NCBI GenBank assembly: GCA_032158295.1
Contig: CM063246.1
Location: 6,229,491 to 6,293,490 of the forward strand
DNA from: Pycnopodia helianthoides
Lineage: Eukaryota > Echinodermata > Asteroidea > Forcipulatida > Asteriidae
Length of the DNA stretch: 64,000 nucleotides
Direction of reading: 5' to 3'
Positions 46,801 to 58,680 of the stretch are shown piece after piece; positions within the stretch are counted from its first letter, which is position 1, and each line of letters opens with the position of its first letter. Both the position numbers and the translations under genes were made by a program. The notes below the pieces were generated by a model that saw only the letters and a program-made list of their open reading frames with translations, was not told the DNA's origin and made no database searches.

Positions 46801-47754
46801 GTAGGACATTGATTGAAAATATTGTTTACACAATAAACAAAGTGTCATTCTTCATAAGAAAAGTAAAGCATTTCCAACACCGTTAAAGTTATACATCTAG
46901 CATAGTTGGGGTATCTAAAGTAATCAGTATATTATAGTACGGTTGGGCAAAGTTTCAAACATAAGCAGCTAAAATATAGTTTGCTTAAGCAGCTCTATGA
47001 AATTTGGACCGTTTTCAAGCAAGGCCAGTAATTACATTTTCAAGCGATTCTCCCATAAAAGCCAATTATGTGAGCGTTGTTGAACAACTTCCTTCCCTCG
47101 AGTTGACGCAAGGTGGTCCAGTCATAATGGACGTACTTATCAAAGAGTACAAAGCCGAGGAAGTCTAGGAATACAATGGTATAAGATATTCATCAATTCG
47201 ATTACTTAATTCCATGTTTCATTCAGGTTTTAAGGCAATTTCTGTGGATCCCTTGGAAAATACAGTGGCCTCGAAAATCTTAAACACATCAGACATACTT
47301 GAGCTTCCAAAACTAAGGATATTCGTGAGACGTTTTGCAACTAGATATCAATGCATGGAATATGTCTTAAAGGGCCAGTACATATTGCAAACACATATAT
47401 GGATTTTAGTCCGTCCAGCTAGGGGAACTTTTGAGTGCAAAAGGTTTAAAGTCTTGGACATGCAGGGGTTTACCGAGACATATTTAAAAAGAGAATTCAC
47501 CGATTGGTGCCTTGGGAGCGGGGAGCCCCCTAAAGTTCCCCACATTTGGGATTTAATCATAATCTTGACTGCAAACAATCTTTCGTCATTGATTGACAAA
47601 GTTGATCATATAGTGATTAGGATTTCCATACTTAAGAAGAACATTTTTGGTGCACAACTTACTGACTTCATATGTGTTCTGTCATTAACTTCAACGTGTA
47701 AAACACCACAAAGGAAACTGACTGTTTTGGGGGAACAGATTAAGCTTTACGTAA

Positions 47755-47832
47755 ACGAGATTTGAACCTGCGATCTTCGGAGTAAAGTGTCGGTGCTCTA
47801 CCAACTGGGGTAGCTGAGGAGCCCCAATGTTA
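47755..47832 (-). mobile_element. tRNA-like SINE head
   Basis: On the minus strand it has CCCCAGTTGGTAGAGCACCG and GCAGGTTCAAATCTCG. It belongs to the A-box/B-box family seen at 31836 and 52778. Confidence 0.5.
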
Positions 47833-47888
47833 ATAATGTGTCTAATATCCTTTAGAGAATAATGTCACAATTTTCGTCCATTTTGTAG

Positions 47889-47993
47889 AGGTTCCTCTCA
47901 TCAGAAAAAGTGTTTCTCAGAGTTCAACTTATTCTTTCAAATATCCTGCGATGTATGCTATAGATGGCAATGTACACACCTTTTCTTGTACTG
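47889..47993 (+). CDS. HYR-FTP gene exon 9: FTP2, first third
   Basis: A 105-nt exon between CCATTTTGTAG and ACTG|GTAAGC reads EVPLIRKSVSQSSTYSFKYP then AMYAIDGNVHTFSCTG. It has the FTP pattern SQSS...A.YAIDGN....S.T. The acceptor two bases further on would shift to a nonsense frame, which decides the boundary. Confidence 0.85.
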
Positions 47994-48465
47994 GTAAGCA
48001 TAGACAACGATAAATACACATAGAGAGTACCATTTAAGTTGTCAGTTGATGTGTATTATCAAGGTTATTGGTTAATACTTATACAAACCATGTACATCTG
48101 TACATCAATGTGATGAAGATGCAATGATTTGACAGCAAGTTTTGTTTGTATAGTTTTATATGATGCATTCGTTTTCCAATAGATTGGCCTAGAGTGCTCA
48201 TAAAAGTTGGGAAAATTACAAGTCTCTTACATCACGTAAAAAGGTGTGTAAAATGTTTTATTTTTGGAAACTGGATGGATCATAAAACTGAACTTGACCT
48301 TGGAGCCCCTCCTTCAGAAAATATTAGCATTACGTAACCAGCCTGCAAGGTCTTGATAATTATCATTCACGTAATCTTATTGCTTAGCTTTGTTTTAGAT
48401 TGACGTGAGATGTGAAGCTTTGCTTGGTGTAGAAAGTCTCAAAGTTTCAAGCAGAGTGATTAGTA

Positions 48466-48535
48466 ATAATACCACGCAGTTCTTAGCACTTTATCCCCCG
48501 AGGGGGCGTCTCAAAGAGCTCATTTTTTTCTACAA
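48466..48535 (-). mobile_element. CR1/L2-type LINE 3' tail
   Basis: It contains GATAAAGTGCTAAGAACTGC and TTTGAGACGCCCCC on the minus strand, as in the copy at 1022-1130. Confidence 0.5.
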
Positions 48536-48571
48536 GTTTTGCAAAACTGTTCAATTTATAAGACCATTTAT

Positions 48572-48934
48572 TTAAAGGTATTATACAGAATTGGTAGAGC
48601 TAACAAAATAGTCGCAGATAGTGTTCATGTTTTGTGTAATTTAACATATGCATGAACAAACAAACCTGTGAAAGTTTGAGCTCAATTGGTCATCGAGGTC
48701 ACGAGAAAATAGTGAAAAGAGACCTTATGTGTTTTCTGTTTTTTCAAACATCGAGTTTTTATCACGCGTGATAAAAACTATTGATTTACTCATTTCTCAG
48801 AAACGATAGCATTTTAGGCAGAAATATTTTAAGTAACCCTTTCTACCATTACTTACTTAAAATCATGTACGTTGTGTGTGAATCTGTGAACATTTGTGTT
48901 TTTCAATCTTACCAAAAGTGTACAGGGCCTTTAA
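48572..48934 (-). mobile_element. Complete MITE, reverse (GTACACTATTGG subfamily)
   Basis: TTAAAGGTATTATACAGAAT and the inverse of AAAGTGTACAGGGCCTTTAA form the ends, with TTTTTATCACGCGTGATAAA inside. Confidence 0.8.
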
Positions 48935-49019
48935 ATAGCACCATGTAAAGGTTTACAATGTGCTGTTGCGTAACGTGCAGCCAACCACTTTAAATCAACT
49001 GGACGAATCCCCCTTTGCA

Positions 49020-49170
49020 ATTACTCATGGGACCTTCGTCAGAAGGACGAAGCTATAATGGTTAAATGTCAAGACCGGGACTCGAACCCACACTCTGCTG
49101 ATGAGAAACACCAGAGCTTGAGTCTCTAGTGAGTGCCCTTGACCGCTCGGTTCGCGACGATCCAGTCATG
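49020..49170 (-). mobile_element. tRNA-derived SINE
   Basis: On the minus strand it reads CGAACCGAGCGGTCAAGGGC (A box) and GTGTGGGTTCGAGTCCCGGT (B box). Confidence 0.6.
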
Positions 49171-49652
49171 CTCATTTCCGAATGCTGAAGACGAATATAG
49201 TACTCTGTTAGAAACGTCGAGAGTCAACCCAACACTCCCCCCCCCCCCAAAAAAAAAGACATGTAAATCACATGGTTGTCACCCGAAAGAATTACTCATT
49301 GTTTAAGAATAGCAGTTTGTGGTTGAGATATTAATTAAGGGGCATCATCAGACCCCTTGCATGGGCTGCCATCGCTGAGGTCAACCGCGCACAACTCTTA
49401 GCCAATGACAGTTCTTCATTGACCTGAATAAGGGCGTTGTTTGGGCAAGCGCATTGATACTTTTTTGTGATGCACTATACAAGAATTTCATACAAGAATT
49501 ATTATTATCTAAATTATTATTAAGGGGTCTATAACTGTTCGGTTCAGGATTTAAGTCATATTGCATTAAAGCTACAGAATCTGAAATTCCACAAAGTAAA
49601 TTAATATAACCATTTCCTCCATGATTTATGACTAAGTTATTGTATCTTTTAG

Positions 49653-49736
49653 GTTATAATGACCCGCATCCATGGTGGCTAATGGACTTGGTGAACGAAC
49701 ACTGTTTGGGCATCATTACTGTATCACTCAGAATAG
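49653..49736 (+). CDS. HYR-FTP gene exon 10: FTP2, middle third
   Basis: An 84-nt exon between TTGTATCTTTTAG and ATAG|GTATGT reads GYNDPHPWWLMDLVNEHCLG then IITVSLRIG. The H-P-W-W-x-x-D-L motif is kept. Confidence 0.85.
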
Positions 49737-49944
49737 GTATGTGTGTAATGGTAACACTCTCTGTCCTTTTTATTATTCTTAAAACAAAACAAAATCTGGT
49801 AATGAAGCCAAGGATGTGACAAGACAGTGAACTTAATCACTGCAACTCGCAAATCTGAGGGAACCTGTAACCAAGCTCGTTTGCAATGAACCAGAAACAG
49901 CGGGGGTAACACCTACTTTTTTTCTCGATAAGTGTTCTTGGTTC

Positions 49945-50140
49945 TCTTACATGCGCTACCAATCCTGGTGCACGGTACCCACGGCTTAATGTCCCACCCG
50001 AAGGACAAAACATTCATGGTAGAGTATCTTGCTCAAGGACACACGTGCCATGACCTGGACTCGAACCCACACTCTCTACTAATCAAAAACACCAAATCTT
50101 GAGTTCGGTGCTCTTTAGACACTTGGCCGCGACACATGGG
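49945..50140 (-). mobile_element. tRNA-derived SINE, longer copy
   Basis: On the minus strand it has GGCCAAGTGTCTAAAGAGCA and GAGAGTGTGGGTTCGAGTCC, followed by the family body ending near GGATTGGTAGCGCATGTAAG. Confidence 0.6.
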
Positions 50141-50481
50141 AGTCATTGGTTGGTTTTGTGTTTTGACTTCGACAGCTTTACGAAGTCTGGGATTAAATCT
50201 CAGCAACACGTTCTGCAGACTGTATCCGTAGTGAATTACACTTGCTTTCAACAAAGACCTTTTTATGAAATATTAATGACAAATTCAAAAAAATCAAACA
50301 TTTTGTTGGCAGACATACTGCTCTGAGATTTACCCGAATTTTTTCATAGTCAATACTTTTATCGTATGGAATGCCTGAGCAAAATGGAAGGGTAATTTTA
50401 TTTTCGTTTGTTTGGGAAAATTCATTTATTAATTTATTAATTAATCAATTCAATAGTGTATTTACTTTTGTATGTATAAAG

Positions 50482-50736
50482 GACACAAACCCACCAGGGT
50501 TAAGGTACGAGCTGGTCTAAGCTCTAACTTCACTAACAACCAACAGTGCGGCTCACTAGTCATCAAGGCACAGTCCGCAGAGAGGACCGTGGTTGCCTAC
50601 ACGTGTGACCCGCCAGTGAAATCGAGATATATCAGCCTGGATATAGAGCCATTGAATCCCGGTGAAAAAGTGACTGTGCAAATGGCTGAGGTGGTGGTGG
50701 AAGAGCGTAGCCCTTTGGAATGCTCAAGTTACAAAG
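50482..50736 (+). CDS. HYR-FTP gene exon 11: FTP2, last third
   Basis: A 255-nt exon between TTGTATGTATAAAG and AAAG|GTACCA reads HKPTRVKVRAGLSSNFTNNQ then QCGSLVIKAQSAERT and YTCDPPVKSRYISLDIEP, ending QMAEVVVEERSPLECSS. The CG, CDPP and R-Y-I-S-L-D-I elements are all present. Confidence 0.9.
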
Positions 50737-51134
50737 GTACCATTAAAAACAAGCCTCTTATTTATTTCAGTCGTGTGCTTTCAATTAAAGCAATAAACCA
50801 CATTACCAAATATATTGTCGTAAATGATGTTTTTACTCTAATCGTCAAGAATACATCACACATGTTTTCATTGATTGCTTTACTCGAAGTTCAACCGTTT
50901 AGTTTATTCCTGCCTTCCAGACATCGGTTGTGTATTAAAAGAAACAAACAACAAACAAACACAGTAAAATATAAAGCAGGAAATAACTTGAAACAGAAAT
51001 GCAATGCTTCGTGTCTGACTGGTATTTCATATAATCATTTTACTTATTATTTTGGTTTTACCCTTTCACCGATGTGTGAAGAGAAAAATCCACAGGCATA
51101 TAACTCGAGTGGGATTCGATCATTTTACTTATAG

Positions 51135-51239
51135 CCGTTCCTGTCGTCGGGAAAAACGCAAACCAGAGTAAGCTTGCCCTAGAGGTGCATCCAGCAGCCA
51201 ACGCTATAGACGGCTACAAAAACACATTCTCTCTCGCTG
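51135..51239 (+). CDS. HYR-FTP gene exon 12: FTP3, first third
   Basis: A 105-nt exon (same length as exon 9) between TTTTACTTATAG and GCTG|GTAAGC reads AVPVVGKNANQSKLALEVHP then AANAIDGYKNTFSLAG. It keeps the AIDG core. Confidence 0.85.
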
Positions 51240-51269
51240 GTAAGCGCACAGGTGTTCTACAATGCGTGC

Positions 51270-51585
51270 ACAGTACATGCATTTAATACAATACAATACA
51301 ATAACTATATAAATTTTATAGAGCACTCTTACTCATCAAAATAGATGGTTTCACAGCGCTGAACAGAGTCCAGAAAAAATTAACAAAACAATACAGTTAA
51401 ATGTTGGTCATTGTTCGAAGAGATGAGTTTTCAGAGATGCCTTAAAAGTATCCAAGGAAGGGGAGCAGCGGATGAACTTTGGAAGCCCATTCCAGAGTTG
51501 AGGAGCATGTGCCTGGAATGCATGGTCACCAGCTATGCTGTATGTTCTGGGCACATGGAGTAAGGCAGTGTCTAAACTACCATCA
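51270..51585 (-). mobile_element. Non-LTR element 3' region with (TTGTA)n tail
   Basis: The minus strand ends CAGCGCTGTGAAACCATCTA then TATAGTTATTGTATTGTATT. Upstream it has GGAATGGGCTTCCAAAGTTC, a typical LINE C-terminal LWNxLP-like relic, out of frame. Confidence 0.55.
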
Positions 51586-51674
51586 TTCTAATGCAATAAT
51601 ACAAATCATAATGTAATATACATCACTTTTAGGGGAATCCAAGTTTATAAAATTAATTCATTTTGATCATTCAG

Positions 51675-51776
51675 TAGCAGCGGTTTCGAGCAGCAGTTTC
51701 CAGCTGTGGTGGAAAGTGGATTTGAATGAGACACACTGCTTGGGTCGTATCAGCGTATATCTTGCAGTAAACATCG
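51675..51776 (+). CDS. HYR-FTP gene exon 13: FTP3, middle third
   Basis: A 102-nt exon between TTGATCATTCAG and ATCG|GTAAGG reads VAAVSSSSFQLWWKVDLNET then HCLGRISVYLAVNIG. W-W-K-V-D-L matches the FTP signature, but the His-Pro before W-W is replaced by Gln-Leu, a possible change in the ligand loop. Confidence 0.83.
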
Positions 51777-52096
51777 GTAAGGCTTCACGTAGAATACCCT
51801 TTCCCTTCAAATACAAATGTTGTCGTTTAAAAAAATTGAAATCGTTCTTCAATACACGTAAACAAAGAGAAATAACCTAAATAATTCAAGTATCCTGTTA
51901 GAACGATCGAGTGACTTTACGGAGAGTTCCCAAAGGGTAAAGTGTTCTGAGGGGCAGAGGGCGTATTGTATTGATAAATAAGTCCCGTGTTATAATGCAC
52001 AACTATCTCAAGACAGCAGATGTTTAGCAGTCAACCTTTAAAAATCTGCGTGGGTTATGATGCTCTTACTTTATCTTTACGTATTCTTCTGCTTAG

Positions 52097-52359
52097 AGAA
52101 TTCCAGTTTTACCGGTGCAGTTGCACGTGGTGGCGTCAGCTCAGACTACACCCAGAACCAGCAATGTGGCTCAACAGTAACTGCAGCCCAAGTCTACAAT
52201 GTGTCGAAGGTAATATTTGTATGTGATCCGCCAGTAAAAGCTAGGTACGTCAGTTTAGACATAGATCCTTCTAGATCGAGGAACGGCACAGTTCTACGCA
52301 TTGCTGAGGTGGCTGTTGAAGAACATGCAACGTTAAAATGCTGGCAAGTTCAGCATTGA
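52097..52359 (+). CDS. HYR-FTP gene exon 14: FTP3, last third and stop
   Basis: A 263-nt terminal exon after TTCTTCTGCTTAG reads ENSSFTGAVARGGVSSDYTQ then NQQCGSTVTAAQVYNVSK and VCDPPVKARYVSLDIDPSRS, ending VEEHATLKCWQVQH and TGA at 52357-52359. There is no transmembrane or GPI signal after FTP3, so the product should be secreted. Confidence 0.9.
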
Positions 52360-52366
52360 TCGGATC

Positions 52367-52372
52367 AATAAA
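52367..52372 (+). terminator. Putative polyadenylation signal
   Basis: AATAAA lies 8 bp after the stop codon of the HYR-FTP gene. This would give a very short 3' UTR. No GT-rich element was identified downstream, so a more distal site may be used instead. Confidence 0.35.
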
Positions 52373-52463
52373 CATTCTAAATCTGTACCCCACAGTGTTT
52401 ATGGAATTCAGAGAAACAACAACTTATCTACTTTTTGACCTTTCGGGAAAACAATCAACCAAT

Positions 52464-52777
52464 CTAAACACCAGTAAGAAAGTTTCCTAACTTTAGCAAG
52501 AATTGAAGCAAGATACCGTACAGAATTATATACTTTTTACAAATTTGGATTAGTCGTATACAATCAAAAACTAACAAAAACAAACAAGCCAACAAACACC
52601 CAATAAAAAAAATAAAGAAACAACCCAACCCAAACAAACAAACAAACAAACAAACAAACAAACAAACAAACAAACACCCCGTCAAACACCGACACAACAA
52701 AATTATTATAATTTTATCTTAAAAGATGAGGGCTTGTTTAAAACTAAAAATGGCATTCGTAAAATGTTTGAGATTTT
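52464..52777. other. Downstream of the HYR-FTP gene: (CAAA)n and unique DNA
   Basis: No gene is seen. A (CAAA)n tract lies at 52632-52675. Confidence 0.6.
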
Positions 52778-52925
52778 TTGTTTTAATTTTGGGTTTGAAC
52801 AAAGACAAAATGAAAAGAGCGGGATTTGAACCTGTGACCTCCGGAAAAGCGTGCTGGCATTCTACCAACTGAGCCATCTAGCCCTAATGTTGGCGATCTC
52901 CCTATTTTGTCAATCTTTGTTCGGT
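52778..52925 (-). mobile_element. tRNA-derived SINE with inverted flanks
   Basis: On the minus strand it has GCTAGATGGCTCAGTTGGTA and ACAGGTTCAAATCCCGCTC, between flanks TTTGAACAAAGACAAAATG and ATTTTGTCAATCTTTGTTC, which pair with each other. Confidence 0.62.
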
Positions 52926-53744
52926 TAACAAATTTTGTCTTTTAAATACATTTTGTGAAAGTTTGTAGTAGTTAAGATTTTAGTTATACAGAAATTGTTC
53001 TTTGGTTTTATATGATTAGTTAACACAACCTCTCGCAGGGAGTGTGGCAGTTTCATTTTTCTGTCGTATGGTGTTTTGAAGCCCGTTTGCCAACTTACAA
53101 ACCACCAATTATTTGTCTCTTTCACCGGTACTTCACGCATGACTGAATCCAATCAATAGTACATTGCTCCCTTCGCGCAACTCTCTGCTGGACTCATTAA
53201 ATGAAAAGTAATGACTGTTGCTCAACAACATATCAAACTTGTAGTGTGGATGCCCTTTTACTTGATTTAGTGCTTCATTTGCAAATTGTGGCTCAAAGTG
53301 CTGACCTAGAAACCTATAAGAGGCTGCCACCTCCTCTATTCTACACCTCTAGTCACTGCAACATGACCCTTATTAGCCACCCCTATCCAGTAATTAATTA
53401 GTATTACTTAAACATTGAAAACATAATTTTAAGGCTTTTGATATGTAGAGTTGTGCACAGTTTGATGGGAATATCTTCAAATGAACAAGGTTTGGCTTAT
53501 TGACTTTATATCCAAATGAAGCTATGTGCACTTCATTTCACCCAATGTTGTAATGCTCGTTTATTTTTAAAGTGTAACAAAAAGGATCACTTTAATTACA
53601 GTATTGTTGCACATTTCAATCTAATTTAACATTTTGGTGATGACAGAATAATTTAACAATTTTAGTCTTGGTGTTTTTGAGTAGTTATTGCCACTACGTT
53701 CAGTTTGTCACCATGAATTATGAGTTCTAACTATGGTCCATTAT

Positions 53745-54005
53745 AGACCGATCCATTAAGCTACGCCCCCTTACGTGTTGACCAATCACAACCTTGGCAA
53801 CGCCAACGAAAGTCCGAGAAAAGGCCGACACGCTAAAATTTCCTTGGAAAAGTAAACTTGTGTGCGCGCGTACTTTTAAGTACGCGCGCACGTTCATGTC
53901 ATGAGTGTGGCCTCGGAGAGATGCAGATTTGCTGCCCACGTGTGCAGTGGTGATACAGTCAATGCTGTGATTGGTCAATATGTATTAAGGGGTGGGCAAT
54001 AATTA
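53745..54005. mobile_element. Small palindromic element
   Basis: Paired motifs are TTGACCAATCACA and TGTGATTGGTCAA, with CCCCCTTA and TAAGGGG outside. The centre has GTGCGCGCGTACTTTTAAGT then ACGCGCGCAC, an almost perfect palindrome of alternating purine-pyrimidine. Confidence 0.55.
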
Positions 54006-56720
54006 TAGCTAAATTGAAGTTTTGTAGATAAATCTTGATGCACATTGTACATTTGTTTGTTTTTTGTCCAAATTTGTATTGTATATTCAGCCTGCTAGTT
54101 GTTGTAAAGGTATTTCAATAAATCAGTAATAATAATAAGAGCTGGAATTTGCTAAAAAAAGTCTTGTTGTAGTGTTAAAATGAAAAAAAGACTGAAACCA
54201 CCAAATCCTTTTTGGAAAGGGCCTAAAGCTTTCTGTGCAGAAGATTGGAAAAACTACAAAAAAGAAGAAGAAAAAACTACCGTCGCTAAAAAAAAAATTA
54301 ACAAATTTGGGAAATAAAGTTTTAAATGTGTCATCTTAAACTAGTTTGGTTCGCATATGACCTATAGACATAGTACGTTTAACTATTTTAAAAATTGTGT
54401 ATATGCATAATGGTAAGGCAAATAAATATTAGCTTGTGTATAAAAAAAAAATGTTAATAAGTGTGTTATAAGATCTGTTATTCAACTGCCGTTATTATTC
54501 TCGTGGATAGTTTGAAACGTTTTAAATGCATGTATTCTTTGTGCTAACTAATAAAAATCAACACCACTTCTTAGTTCGTTTTTATAAATACGTCATAAAA
54601 AATGCTTAGATTCCAAACGAATCACAGCAGCGCGAGCCTTTGAAGTGACACATCGACCTTATCTTTTGACTTTGACCAATCGGCTTTTGTCAACATGAGC
54701 AAATGGCAGTTGTCTTCAGGGCATTTTACAGAGTGACACAAAAACAATGATTGCTTTGACTTTCACACCGTGTCAGTAAATTCAAAGTTTTTGAGCCATT
54801 GATGAAAAAAACACATTTTTAATGTTTTAAATCATTTTACATCCGTAAGGACTGTGAACCTGTTTCAGCCCTAAGAGTTGTGGTAACATGCCCCTGGTAA
54901 AAGTTGATTTGGGTTGAACGCCAAAATCAGTTAAGTGTAGTCCCTTAAAGTGGCCGTCCGGCCTGTGATTTTTTGTCCCCCATACAACAAGCTAACTATG
55001 GGGCTACAGTAAAGGTTCAGATTGGTTATTAGATTGGCATTATGCATGTAGGTCACTGTATCATATCACTGTAGGTCACAATAGTAATGTTTTAACTATT
55101 TCGCGCGAGAAGTATGTATGTGTGGATCAATGGCAGTGTGTCTCGTGTACAACTCATCTTTGATTGACAATGGGTACGAGCGAATTGTTACAAGGTCGTA
55201 GGTGTGTGAGAGAATCAGAGTAAAAATTCCGTCATTTTCTGCAGCTAGGTTAATATAATGTGGTCCACAGGGCTGGTCACTGGCGGATTTGAAGAATGTT
55301 GGGTGTGTTTAGTAACCTTCAAATGACAGAGTATGGTACAATAACTAGTGACACGTAGACCTATATAATTATTCGGGAAGACTATCGACTTGTGATTATT
55401 CATGAAACACTTGGGATCATCTTGTAGAAACTCACTGGATTGTTTTGTACCACAAAAATGGTAAACTTCATTTGTTGCATTATGTAATCATCAAAATCTG
55501 ACATTCCTCCCTTAATCTTCCAATTAAAAGTTCCCATTCAGACTATACATTTCTCATATTTTATCAGAATTCATCGGGCATTACAAAATATAAAAATAAC
55601 GCAACAAATATTTGGAATTATCTAGAGACCATGAAGTGATGACTATACATAGAACAGTGTATCTCTACCTTTGCAATTGGAACAGCAGTCATCGTGACTG
55701 ATACCCAGGAATCATACAGGCTGTTTTATGAGTTAAAATATAGTTGATACATTTAAGAAAAAAAATCAGTTGAGTAAGAAAAATGGGCAGGAGGTAACAA
55801 TTAAGTTTTTTTTATACCTTTTGCCTCTATTTTTATTATCACCGATAACAATAGCGACACCGATAGCGCACACAATGTACCAAGTGCCGTTGTATTAACA
55901 CCCAACGCACCGCAATCGATAAACCAGGCTGTGCTCCAAGACTAGCGCTCTGTACCACCAGTACGTGTATAATAATGACGCTTTTCTTAGTTGACCTTAT
56001 TTAACCCTGCACCGCTGCACCTGTTTTGGGCCAACGGTGTTACGTAATCCTGTCACAAAGGTGTGGCAGGCCCATTTGATAGGTTAAGAGGTTAAGAGGG
56101 TCTGTTCTGCCTTATCTCAATGATTTATGTCTGCTAAACCAGTCTGCTGTCGGCACAAGATCACAAGACCTTCATTCACAAAATGCCATTGAACCTAGAG
56201 CGGTCAGACACAACATGCCTTACCACTAAGCTGTGGTAGTGATCTGTGGCGCACGTGCCGCAGAGATAGGAGTTTGTGCATGAGCTAGGGGGAAACATTT
56301 TTTCCACCACCCCTCCTGACCAAATTGACGACCCCCGTTGATTGACACCCCTCCTAAAACGTGTGTATTGGTACACTGCAGGATATCACGGGGTTGGGAT
56401 CTACCATTTCGAAATTGTTATGTTTTTCTTTATATGTGCCAAAGCACAGTGGTTGAGTGCCTCGCTGCAATTAAAATGCACGACCTTAGCAAAAACGTAC
56501 CATTCAGAACACTTGAATGTGGCCCCATGGTTAGCGTGTGGCATTGAACAAAAATCGCGTCCGGCCTTGTGAATTAGGCGATATCTCATTAACCTAAAAA
56601 AAACACACACACATTTTTGCCAAACGCGGAACTGACCCTCTTGCACAATGTATCCACTATTTCAACTTGTTAATGCTCGATTGGCTTCGTGTGTCATAAC
56701 GTTGTAAATTTTTACAGTGT
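54006..56720. other. Intergenic stretch without a recognisable gene
   Basis: I see no convincing exon here. It has fragments of the GGCCGTCCGGCCTG dispersed repeat (54845-54980, 56555-56600) and otherwise unique AT-rich DNA. Confidence 0.55.
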
Positions 56721-56749
56721 GGTAGGCTCAACTCAGATAACAAGCCTCA

Positions 56750-57117
56750 ACAAAAACCACACACACACACACAAGTGTGTAATGACCTCCGATCGTTGAC
56801 CCTCCTTTGTTCAACTCTTTGTCCTGACAAACGTGGACCCAAATGTGTTCCTTTGTGATAGCAAACGTGGACCTATTGTCCCTTGTATTGTAAGTCCTCG
56901 GTTTGAATGTCACTACAAACTCAACCACACACACACACACACCACACACACACACAACACATCCTTACGGATCCGGATGTGGGGTACTGCTATTGTTGTT
57001 CTATTATTCCCTTTTCTGAAGAATTCCCTTATGGGGCCCAATTGTTCCTATTGAAATGACCTTGTGGGGTCCATTGTTCCATTGTTGTCAGGACCCCACA
57101 TATGCCCTTCCGTGCGT

Positions 57118-57183
<66 letters not shown>

Positions 57184-57338
57184 CCTTACGGATCCGGATT
57201 GTGGGGTACTGCTATTGTTGTTCTATTTTCCCTTTTCTGAAGAATTCCCTTGTGGGGCCCAATTGTTCCTATTGAAATGACCTTGTGGGGTCCATTGTTC
57301 CATTGTTGTCAGGACCCCACATATGCCCTTGTGTGTGT

Positions 57339-57380
<42 letters not shown>

Positions 57381-57861
57381 CCAACAAACACCTATACGGA
57401 TCCGGTTTGTGGGGTACTGCTATTGTTGTTCTATTATTCCCTTTTCTAAGAATTCCCTTTTGGGTCCCCAAGTTGTACATGAAATACCTTGTGGGGTGCC
57501 ATGTTTCATTGTGTTTCAACCCCACAAGCCCTTCGTAGCCACACACACACCCACACACCCACGGAATCAGCATTTTCCTAATGTATGTTCGTATTAGCCT
57601 AGAATCCACTTAGGCGGCACCAATTCTAGTTTATTAAAAGACCTTTTGGTTTTTTTGTTGTGAAATATGCCCTTCTGTGTGTCCACACACACACACACAC
57701 ACACATCCTTACGGATCCGGAATGTGGGGTACTGCTATTGTTGTTCTATTATTCCCTTTTCTGAAGAATTCCCTTGTGGGGCCCAATTGTTCCTATTGAA
57801 ATGACCTTGTGGGTCCATTGTTCCATTGTTGTCAGGACCCCACATATGCCCTTCTGTGTGT

Positions 57862-57893
<32 letters not shown>

Positions 57894-58051
57894 CCTTACG
57901 GATCCGGTTTGTGGGGTACTGCTATTGTTGTTCTATTATTCCCTTTTCTGAAGAATTCCCTTGTGGGGCCCAATTGTTCCTATTGAAATGACCTTGTGGG
58001 GTCCATTGTTCCATTGTTGTCAGGACCCCACATATGCCCTTCTGTGTGTAC

Positions 58052-58097
<46 letters not shown>

Positions 58098-58251
58098 CCT
58101 TACGGATCCGGTTTGTGGGGTACTGCTATTGTTGTTCTATTATTCCCTTTTCTGAAGAATTCCCTTGTGGGGCCCAATTGTTCCTATTGAAATGACCTTG
58201 TGGGGTCCATTGTTCCATTGTTGTCAGGACCCCACATATGCCCTTCTGTGT

Positions 58252-58287
<36 letters not shown>

Positions 58288-58490
58288 GCACACACCCACA
58301 AACAACTATACGGATCGGGTTTGTGGGGTCCTGCTATATTGTTGTTCTATTATTCCCTTTTCTAAAGAATTCCCCTGTGCGGTCCAGGTTGAACAAAGAA
58401 TTCTCTGTGGTGGCCACTGTTTCATTGTGTAAATTACCCCACAAGGGCCCTTCCGTAAGCCCACACACACACTCTCACACACACGAAACA
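56750..58490. repeat. Tandem array of about 170-210-bp units joined by (CA)n
   Basis: Roughly seven to eight units, each with ATCCTTACGGATCCGG, TGGGGTACTGCTATTGTTGT, GAATTCCCTTGTGGGGCCCA and CAGGACCCCACATATGCCCT, are separated by (CA)n of changing length. The first and last units are diverged. Two more units lie at 63280-63660. Confidence 0.92.
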
Positions 58491-58680
58491 GCAATTTCCT
58501 AAATGAATGTTCGATTGAGCCTAGATCACACTATAGGCGACAATTCCTAAAAAGTTTATATAGCTGAATAGGTTTTTTTGTTAAATATGTAATTCTAGGA
58601 AATTGCATGGGGGGATGAAGTGGGATAAGGTCAAAATCAGTCAGAAGAAAAATACCCAAGAAACTAACACTAAAGACCAA

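Noticed and set aside
47214..47765. 183-codon plus-strand frame between exons 8 and 9
   Set aside because: A fair acceptor (TTCATTCAG) precedes it, but there is no donor in the required phase 1, it runs into a tRNA-like SINE, and it resembles no domain.
56728..58502. Several frames of His-Thr repeats
   Set aside because: They are translations of (CA)n and its tandem units; the same frames recur with each unit.
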